Part shown: positions 58,416 through 64,000 of the stretch, piece after piece | How positions within the stretch are numbered: position 1 is the stretch's first letter | Layout: each line of letters opens with the position of its first letter | DNA from: JBKQHQ01 sp052148715 | Lineage (GTDB): Bacteria > Pseudomonadota > Alphaproteobacteria > Rhizobiales > Xanthobacteraceae | Length of the DNA: 64,000 nt | Reading direction: 5' to 3' | NCBI GenBank assembly: GCA_052148715.1 | Contig: JBKQHQ010000105.1 | Location: forward strand, 1 to 64,000 | Notes under the pieces: generated by a model | The model's input: the letters and a program-made list of their open reading frames with translations, nothing else | Databases searched by the model: none | Told to the model about the DNA's origin: nothing | Translations under genes and position numbers: made by a program

Positions 58416-60290
58416 ATGCGCGGCGCAACGGTGCCGTTGCGGCCGGTCCGGCTGGGTCCGTCCGATATTACGGTCAACCACCGGCCCGACGGCACGATCT
58501 ACCTGCGCTCGCCGCAAGCGCTCGGCGCTTTCCCGCGCAAGCTGACGGAGCGCCTCGGATACTGGGCGTCCCGCGCGCCCGAGCGGATCTTGTTCGCGCA
58601 GCGCGACGACACCGGCGGGTGGCGCAGTATCAGCTACGCGCAAACGCTCGCGCAGATACGCCGGATCGGACAAGCGCTGATCCGGCGCAACCTCTCGCCC
58701 GACCGTCCGATCGCGGTCCTGTCCGGAAACGACATCGAGCATGCGCTGCTCGGGCTTGCCGCCAACTATGTCGGCATTCCCTACGCGCCCGTTTCGCCGG
58801 CCTACTCGCTGATCTCGTCCGATTTCAGCAAGCTGCGCTACATCTGCAATCTGCTCACGCCGGGCCTCGTTTTTGCCGCCGACGGTGCGCTGTTCGCGCG
58901 CGCCATCGAGGCCGTGGTTGAGCCCGACGCCGAGGTCGTGCTGGCGCGCAATGCATTGGCGGGTCGCCGCACCACGTCCTTCGCGGAGCTGTCAGGCCTC
59001 GACGCTACCCCGGCGGTCGATGCGGCGCATGCCGACGTCGGGCCCGATACGATCGCCAAGTTCCTGTTCACCTCCGGCTCGACCGGCATGCCGAAGGCCG
59101 TCATCAACACGCAGCGGATGTGGTGCTCGAACCAGGAAATGGTCAGCACCGCGCTCGCTTGTTTCAAGGACGAGCCGCCGGTGCTGGTCGACTGGGCGCC
59201 TTGGCACCACACCGCGGGCGGCAACCACGATGTCGGGCTCGTCATCTACAACGGCGGCACGCTGTATATCGATGAGGGCAAGCCGCTGCCGGGCGCGATC
59301 GAGACGACGGTGCGCAATCTGCGCGAGGTCGCGCCGACCTGGTACTTCACCGTGCCGAAAGGTTACGAGGCGTTGCTGCCTTATTTTCAGGCGGACGCCG
59401 AGCTGCGGCGGAATTTCTTCAGCCGCTTGAAGATTCTTTGGTATGCGGGCGCCGGCATCGCCCAGCACGTTTTCGACGAGATGCGCGATCTGGCGCTGCG
59501 CAGCTGCGGCGAGCGGATCCTTTTTCTGACCGGCCTTGGCTCGACCGAAACCGCGCCGTATGCCTTCGGCCGCACCTGGGACAGCGACCAGGCCGCCAAT
59601 GTCGGACTGCCGCCGCCGGGCGTCGAGGTCAAGCTGGTGCCCACCCAGGGGAAGCTCGAAGGGAAGCTCGAAGCGCGGCTGCGCGGGCCCAACATCACGC
59701 CCGGCTATTGGCGCGAGGCCGCGCTGACCGCCGCGGCGTTCGATGAGGAAGGCTTTTACCGGCTCGGCGACGCCTTCGCTTTCGAGGATCCGGTCGATCC
59801 GCGCAAGGGCCTGCTGTTCGAGGGCCGGCTCGGCGAGGATTTCAAGCTCTCCACCGGCACTTGGGTCGGCGTGGGAACGCTGCGCACCCGCTTCATCGCA
59901 CACTTCGCGCCGTTCGTGCGCGATGTGGTCATCGCCGGTCAGGATCGTGACGACATTGCGGTGCTAGTCCTCCCCGCCCTCGATGCCTGCCGGCGCCTTA
60001 CCCCCGAGCTCGCGGCGAGCGCTTCCGCCGCCGAACTGCTCGAACATCCGCACGTACGTCGGGAGTTTGCGTTTCTGCTCGACACGCTGGCCAAGCAGAG
60101 CACGGGCAGCTCGAACCGGATCTGCCGCGCGATTCTGCTGTCCGATCAGCCCTCGCTCGATCGCGGCGAGATCACCGACAAAGGCTCGATCAACCAGCGG
60201 GCCGTGCTGCAGCACCGGGCGGCGCTCGTCGACGACCTCTACGCGCAGCCACCGCCGCCCCATGTCATTGCCATCAAGGATGGGCCTTGA
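58416..60290 (+). CDS. fcs: Feruloyl-CoA synthetase (ANL superfamily)
   Basis: A 624-residue acyl-CoA ligase. The AMP-binding P-loop is LFTSGSTGMPKAV near residue 212; other motifs include DWAPWHHTAGGNHD, TGLGSTETAPYAF, then FYRLGDAF and LLFEGRLGEDFKLSTGTWV. Length and motifs match feruloyl-CoA synthetases that activate ferulate, coumarate and caffeate with ATP and CoA. The GAGG seven bases before the ATG at 58416 supports the start. It is the middle gene of an operon with a binding protein and a MarR regulator. An enoyl-CoA hydratase/aldolase or beta-oxidation partner is not in the window. Confidence 0.88.
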   Translation: MRGATVPLRPVRLGPSDITVNHRPDGTIYLRSPQALGAFPRKLTERLGYWASRAPERILFAQRDDTGGWRSISYAQTLAQIRRIGQALIRRNLSPDRPIAVLSGNDIEHALLGLAANYVGIPYAPVSPAYSLISSDFSKLRYICNLLTPGLVFAADGALFARAIEAVVEPDAEVVLARNALAGRRTTSFAELSGLDATPAVDAAHADVGPDTIAKFLFTSGSTGMPKAVINTQRMWCSNQEMVSTALACFKDEPPVLVDWAPWHHTAGGNHDVGLVIYNGGTLYIDEGKPLPGAIETTVRNLREVAPTWYFTVPKGYEALLPYFQADAELRRNFFSRLKILWYAGAGIAQHVFDEMRDLALRSCGERILFLTGLGSTETAPYAFGRTWDSDQAANVGLPPPGVEVKLVPTQGKLEGKLEARLRGPNITPGYWREAALTAAAFDEEGFYRLGDAFAFEDPVDPRKGLLFEGRLGEDFKLSTGTWVGVGTLRTRFIAHFAPFVRDVVIAGQDRDDIAVLVLPALDACRRLTPELAASASAAELLEHPHVRREFAFLLDTLAKQSTGSSNRICRAILLSDQPSLDRGEITDKGSINQRAVLQHRAALVDDLYAQPPPPHVIAIKDGP

Positions 60291-60832
60291 GCACGACGAA
60301 AAAGACGGAGCCAAGCTTGTCACGATCGAAGGCCCGGCGCAGAGCCGACGAGCAGATCTCACAAGAGTCGCAGGCGCTCGACACCGGGCATCCGGGCGAG
60401 CGCAAGCCGGCTGCGGTCGATCTCGACGTGCTCGACGGCCATCTCGGCTACTTCGCGCGCCGCGCGCAGCTGTCGATCTTTCAGGACTTCATCCGCACGC
60501 TGTCGGTCGTCGACATCCGCCCGGCGCAATACGCGGTGCTGGTCGTGATCGGCGCCAATCCGGGATTGCCGCAGATGACGCTCGGCAATACCTTGGGCAT
60601 CGAGCGCGGCCGGCTCGTGCGGGTTCTCGATGAGCTCGAGGGGCGCGGCCTCACCCGCCGCGTTCCCTCCACGCTCGACCGCCGCTCGCACAGCCTGCAT
60701 CTCACGCGCGGCGGCCAGCTGCTCCTCGCCCGGGCCAAGGCGCTGGCTGCCCGGCATGAGGCCCGGTGCGTCGAAAGGATCGGCGCGGCCAACCACAAGC
60801 TGCTGATCGATATCCTGAAAGATTTTTCCTGA
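60287..60832 (+). CDS. MarR family regulator of the hydroxycinnamate operon
   Basis: A 181-residue winged-helix regulator. The HTH region is VVDIRPAQYAVLVVIGANPG, MTLGNTLGIERGRLVRVLDEL and LTRRVPSTLDRRSHSLHLT, the classic MarR wing with DRRS. The TTG start overlaps the fcs stop (TTGA), so it is translationally coupled. It probably represses the operon through TTGTCCAGGACAA at 57131 and is released by a hydroxycinnamoyl-CoA, as known for related regulators; the ligand is inference. Confidence 0.88.
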   Translation: MSTTKKTEPSLSRSKARRRADEQISQESQALDTGHPGERKPAAVDLDVLDGHLGYFARRAQLSIFQDFIRTLSVVDIRPAQYAVLVVIGANPGLPQMTLGNTLGIERGRLVRVLDELEGRGLTRRVPSTLDRRSHSLHLTRGGQLLLARAKALAARHEARCVERIGAANHKLLIDILKDFS

Positions 60833-60939
60833 TATCGTGAAGGCCGCCGGGCCTGCCGGCCGCGGGTGCCCCGACGCTTGACCCTCGCCGCTCATGCGCT
60901 AACGTCCGTTCGCATTCACACCGCGCAAAGGCGATTGCA

Positions 60940-61992
60940 TTGGACGAATATCGAGAGTCGGCGCAACCCGTTCCCCCTTTGCGAGGGAGGGCTGCGGCGG
61001 GGGACGGCCGGTTGCAGCGGGCTCGCGAGGCCGCCGTCGGCGTGCGGCATGATTGGACCCGCGCGGAGGTGCGCGCGCTGTTCGCGCTGCCGTTTCCCGA
61101 GCTGATGTTTGCGGCGCAGAGCGTACACCGCGCGCATTTCGATCCGCGCGAGGTGCAGATCTCCGCGCTCCTGTCCATCAAGACCGGCGGCTGCCCGGAG
61201 GACTGCGCCTATTGCCCGCAAAGCGTGCATTACGATACGCCCGTCCAGGCGGAGAAGATGATGCGCCTGGATGCGGTGCTCGCGCAGGCGCGGGCCGCCA
61301 AGGCGGGTGGTGCCGGCCGTTTCTGTATGGGCGCCGCCTGGCGCGCTCCCAAGGACCGCGATCTCGATCAGGTCTGCGCCATGATCGAGGGCGTGAAGGC
61401 GATCGGACTCGAAACCTGCGTCACGCTCGGAATGCTGACGGCTGGCCAGTCGCGTCGGCTCAAACAGGCCGGCCTCGACTATTACAACCACAATCTCGAT
61501 ACCTCGCCCGAATATTACGGCCGCATCATCACCACGCGCACCTATCAGGAGCGGCTCGACACGCTCGCGCATGTGCGCGACGCGGACATCCGCGTGTGCT
61601 GCGGCGGCATCGTCGGCATGGGCGAGGAGCTTGAGGATCGCGTCGGCATGATCACCACGCTGGCAACGCTTCCCGCCCATCCGGAAAGCGTGCCGATCAA
61701 CATGTTGGTGCAGGTCGAAGGGACGCCGCTCGCGGATCGCGCCCCGCTCGATCCGCTGGCCTTCGTGCGCATGGTTGCGGTCGCGCGCATCACCATGCCG
61801 AAATCCATGGTGCGGCTCTCGGCCGGCCGCGAGCAGATGAGCGACGAGACCCAGGCTCTATGCTTTCTGGCCGGCGCCAATTCGATCTTCCACGGCCCGA
61901 AGCTTTTGACCACGCCCAACCCCGACCGCGACCGCGACCTGCGGCTCCTCGACCGCCTCGGCCTCGTCCCGATGGGCGGCGAGGACGCGTAG
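60940..61992 (+). CDS. bioB: Biotin synthase
   Basis: A radical-SAM enzyme inserting sulfur into dethiobiotin. The core holds KTGGCPEDCAYCPQSVHY with the CxxxCxxC cluster ligands, AAWRAPKDRDLD, TLGMLTAGQSRRL, YYNHNLDTSPEYY, CCGGIVGMGE and FLAGANSIF, covering the full family. As drawn it has 350 residues from a TTG. The first ~35 residues (PVPPLRGRAAAGDG) are not family-like, so the real start may be the TTG at 61012 (codon 25) or another nearby codon. No other biotin genes are adjacent. Confidence 0.93.
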   Translation: MDEYRESAQPVPPLRGRAAAGDGRLQRAREAAVGVRHDWTRAEVRALFALPFPELMFAAQSVHRAHFDPREVQISALLSIKTGGCPEDCAYCPQSVHYDTPVQAEKMMRLDAVLAQARAAKAGGAGRFCMGAAWRAPKDRDLDQVCAMIEGVKAIGLETCVTLGMLTAGQSRRLKQAGLDYYNHNLDTSPEYYGRIITTRTYQERLDTLAHVRDADIRVCCGGIVGMGEELEDRVGMITTLATLPAHPESVPINMLVQVEGTPLADRAPLDPLAFVRMVAVARITMPKSMVRLSAGREQMSDETQALCFLAGANSIFHGPKLLTTPNPDRDRDLRLLDRLGLVPMGGEDA

Positions 61993-62058
61993 TTTCCGGC
62001 TGCCATTCTAGGGCGCGATGGCTTTTCTTCGAGTCGTCGTCGCGCCCTGTCTTATTGT

Positions 62059-62107
62059 TGGAGCATGATCTTTTCCGAGAACCGGTACCCACTTCTCGGG
62101 ATCATGC
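62059..62107. repeat. Palindromic repeat (GAGCATGATC type)
   Basis: GAGCATGATC (62059-62068) and GATCATGCTC (62098-62107) are perfect inverted ends around CCGAGAACCGGTACC...TTCTCGGG. This 49-bp unit is of a type found many times in genomes of this order. It sits between bioB and the convergent DUF190 gene. Confidence 0.85.
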
Positions 62108-62108
62108 T

Positions 62109-62459
62109 CTAGGGCTTGCTGGTGCCGTACTGCAGCACCTGGACTTTTTCGATGGTCACCAGGCCGCTCGACATCATCCCGTCGAGCACCGGCAGGAACG
62201 CGTCGATTTTCTCCTGCGAGTCGACGATCTCGACCACCACAGGCAGATCCTGAGAAAGACGCAGGATCTTGGTGGTGTGGATACGGCTTGAATGGCCGAA
62301 TCCGATGTGGCCGCGGAGGACGGTCGCGCCGCCGAGCTGCATCTCCCGCGCCTTTAGCACGATGGCCTCGTGCAGCGGCTTGTGGTGGAACCTATCGTCT
62401 TCGCCGAAGAAGATGCGAAGCAGCACGGCGTCGCGCGGAATTTCCATGGTCAGATCCAT
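62109..62459 (-). CDS. DUF190 family protein
   Basis: A 116-residue protein: LLRIFFGEDDRFHHKPLHEAIV, GGATVLRGHIGFGHSSRIHT and LPVVVEIVDSQEKIDAFLPVLD are characteristic of DUF190. Members are regularly encoded beside CrcB/FluC fluoride channels, as here, where its start overlaps the channel's stop by about 10 bp. It is thought to act with the channel or its regulation; the molecular role is not settled. Confidence 0.9.
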   Translation of the reverse strand: MDLTMEIPRDAVLLRIFFGEDDRFHHKPLHEAIVLKAREMQLGGATVLRGHIGFGHSSRIHTTKILRLSQDLPVVVEIVDSQEKIDAFLPVLDGMMSSGLVTIEKVQVLQYGTSKP

Positions 62460-62848
62460 TTCATTGCGTTCATGCTAGCAGCGAGCAAGTGACCGGCCCA
62501 GACCGCAATCAGACACAAAAAGACCGACAGGCCAACGTTGGCCCCGGCGTACGCCCATTCGCCGTCGTTCATGAGATTGAGCGTCTGCAGGCTGAACGAG
62601 GAGAAGGTCGTATAACCGCCGCAGAGGCCGATCATCACGAATTGGCGCGGGTTCGTCCCGACGAACATCCGGCCGTCCGGGCCGGTCAGCGTCGCGAAGA
62701 ATCCGATGACAAAGGAGCCGCTCACGTTGATGACGAGCGTACCCCACGGAAAAGTCTCGCCGATCTGCCGGGCGACCACGCCGGACAGCCAATAGCGTCC
62801 GAGCGTCCCGAGCGCACCGCCAATTGCAACCCAGATGTAGCTTTCCAT
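62450..62848 (-). CDS. crcB: Fluoride ion channel FluC/CrcB
   Basis: A 132-residue four-helix membrane protein: AIGGALGTLGRYWLSG, GTLVINVSGSFVIGFF with the conserved Asn, LCGGYTTFSSFSLQTL with the phenylalanine/threonine pore residues, and a final helix (NVGLSVFLCLIAVWAG). It exports fluoride as an antiparallel dimer. I looked for a fluoride riboswitch in the 114 bp upstream and did not see the conserved core. It is followed by the DUF190 gene. Confidence 0.95.
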   Translation of the reverse strand: MESYIWVAIGGALGTLGRYWLSGVVARQIGETFPWGTLVINVSGSFVIGFFATLTGPDGRMFVGTNPRQFVMIGLCGGYTTFSSFSLQTLNLMNDGEWAYAGANVGLSVFLCLIAVWAGHLLAASMNAMKWI

Positions 62849-62962
62849 CGAATCGTTGATCTCCGCTTCTTGCAGATCGAGCGAGGCGGCAGCGGCGTTC
62901 CTTTGTTGAGTCGCGCGACACGCCCCGATTTGATTGATTCACAGGCTCGTGATTGGCCGCAG

Positions 62963-63382
62963 TCATTTGACCACGAGCACCGGACACTGCGCGAGCTGGA
63001 CGATGCGGTCGGCGCGGCTGCCGACCATTCGCTCGTACAGCGCCGAACGGCCTTTCGCACCGATAACGAGCAAATCCACATTCAGGTCGGCTGCGAGCTT
63101 GATGATGTCCCGCACCGGATGTCCCGCGAACAGGTGGGTATGCAGGGGAATCTGGTTTGCTTCCGCCATCGCGCGTGCTCGCTGGAGCACCCCATGGAAC
63201 CGTCGCGCCGCGGTTTCCTTCTCCTCGCGGACCTCTTCGACGAATTCCGGCAGATAGGAGATCTCCTCAACCGAAACCATGTGCAGCTCGGATTGATTCT
63301 GCTGCGCGATGGCCAGCGCCAACGACAACGCGCGGAAGGCGTCTTCCGAACCGTCATTGGCGAGCAGGATTTTACCGAACAT
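62963..63382 (-). CDS. Universal stress protein (UspA family)
   Basis: A 139-residue single-domain Usp: KILLANDGSEDAFRALSLAL at the start and DLLVIGAKGRSALYERMVGS near the end, which has the G-2x-G-9x-G-S ATP-binding motif, followed by DRIVQLAQCPVLVVK. ATP-binding Usp proteins respond to stress or starvation. It is encoded just downstream of a cation:proton antiporter gene on the same strand (15 bp gap), so it may regulate or accompany the transporter. Confidence 0.94.
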   Translation of the reverse strand: MFGKILLANDGSEDAFRALSLALAIAQQNQSELHMVSVEEISYLPEFVEEVREEKETAARRFHGVLQRARAMAEANQIPLHTHLFAGHPVRDIIKLAADLNVDLLVIGAKGRSALYERMVGSRADRIVQLAQCPVLVVK

Positions 63383-63397
63383 CGGACGCCTCCCGTG

Positions 63398-64000
63398 TTA
63401 TTCGGTCTTGCTGATAGCCGGCCGCAGCGGGGTCATTGCCGCATGCTCGGCAGGCATGGGCTCCAACTCCGCCTTCGGCAACAAATGGTGTGGCAGATAG
63501 AAGGCGTTGGCGATCACCGTCGGGATCACTGCGCTGCCGATCACGGCGGCTACGAGCGCGGAGTATTGGCTTTGATCGATGATGCCGTGCGACAAGCCGA
63601 ACAGCGACGAGATCGTTCCGAAAGTGAGTCCCGTCGACATTAGGAGCGTGGTGTACATGGCCTCCTTGTTCGGCGAGCCGTAAAACTTGGTGACCGGGTA
63701 GACCCCAACGATCTTCGTGGCGACCTTGACGATGAGAAAGAAGACGAAGGCCATGGGTGCGGCGATGAGCGCGGGGATGGAGACAAAAGATCCCGCGCGG
63801 ATAAAATAGAACGGCGTCAGCAACCCGAAAGTCAGCGTGCGCAGCCGTCTGATCAAAGCGTGATCCTTGCCCACGGTTCCGGCAAGCACCATGCCGATGA
63901 GATAAGCGGGAAGGACGGCTTCGCTGTCGGCCCACCCGGCCAGCGCTCCCATACCCAGCAGGCAAAGGAGCAGGAACTTCGTCTCCAGCTCGGAAGGTCG
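63398..64000 (-). CDS. CPA2-type Na+(K+)/H+ antiporter, C-terminal part (runs off the window)
   Basis: Only the last ~200 residues are in the window; the frame stays open to base 64000, upstream of the ATG at 63952. Multiple membrane segments are visible: AVLPAYLIGMVLAGTVG, LTFGLLTPFYFIRAGSFVSI (the conserved unwound-helix region of CPA2 exchangers), PMAFVFFLIVKVATKIVGVYP and LLMSTGLTFGTISSLFGLSHG. No C-terminal RCK/KTN domain is seen. It is probably cotranscribed with the universal stress protein gene. Confidence 0.88.
   Translation of the reverse strand, partial: RPSELETKFLLLCLLGMGALAGWADSEAVLPAYLIGMVLAGTVGKDHALIRRLRTLTFGLLTPFYFIRAGSFVSIPALIAAPMAFVFFLIVKVATKIVGVYPVTKFYGSPNKEAMYTTLLMSTGLTFGTISSLFGLSHGIIDQSQYSALVAAVIGSAVIPTVIANAFYLPHHLLPKAELEPMPAEHAAMTPLRPAISKTE

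Noticed and set aside
62849..62962. Fluoride riboswitch upstream of crcB
   Set aside because: I could not find the conserved crcB-motif core in the 114 bases upstream of the start.

Overview
The window looks like a chromosomal segment of a high-GC alphaproteobacterium of the order Hyphomicrobiales (Rhizobiales), in the Bradyrhizobiaceae/Xanthobacteraceae neighbourhood. This rests on the GC-rich coding style, the Omp25-type and oxalate-type gene families, the stand-alone sensor domains beside chemoreceptors, and several dispersed palindromic repeats of the kind common in that order. It opens with the 3' end of a 23S rRNA gene, a 5S rRNA and, after two protein genes, an initiator tRNA-Met.

Region 3.5-8.9 kb holds an FMO-type monooxygenase, an IclR regulator and a redox operon. 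Two genes of that operon carry an in-frame TGA exactly at the catalytic cysteine position: a peroxiredoxin-like protein (Sec83, UxxC) and an AhpD-like protein (Sec82, CxxU). I read both as selenoproteins. A thioredoxin sits between them, and a cysteine-less AhpD-like paralogue follows with a 4-bp overlap. Each TGA is followed by a short SECIS-like hairpin. This is the most interesting system in the window.

Region 9-24 kb contains two MCP chemoreceptors, each near a small secreted Cache-domain protein, a 131-132 bp direct repeat, a decayed MetE-like gene, a mandelate-racemase-like enolase, a Pif1-like helicase, an Ada / DNA-repair oxygenase pair and an OxlT-type oxalate:formate antiporter. Region 24-38 kb is rich in outer-membrane proteins: two porin + Omp25 pairs flank a TPR-methyltransferase, then come an Omp25-OprB double-barrel fusion, PPK2 and another Omp25-like gene.

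Region 39-44.5 kb holds an unusual set: two TPR + ATP-grasp-like proteins around a PLP-dependent decarboxylase, with a 43-codon ORF in the divergent gap. Region 45-52 kb is an oxalate catabolism and formate assimilation cluster: GntR regulator, oxalyl-CoA decarboxylase, formyl-CoA:oxalate CoA-transferase with a long lysine-rich N-terminal extension, a 10-formyl-THF hydrolase-like enzyme and formate-THF ligase. With the OxlT gene at 20 kb it covers uptake, CoA exchange, decarboxylation and entry of the formyl carbon into folate metabolism.

Region 52-64 kb contains a PQQ-type sugar dehydrogenase, a Tat-exported MsrB, a VapBC module, molybdate genes (ModE-like, ModA, Mop), a feruloyl-CoA synthetase operon with substrate-binding protein and MarR regulator, biotin synthase, the DUF190/FluC fluoride pair, a universal stress protein and a truncated cation:proton antiporter. 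Functions are assigned from recalled family motifs without database searches. Start codons were chosen from visible ribosome binding sites where possible.
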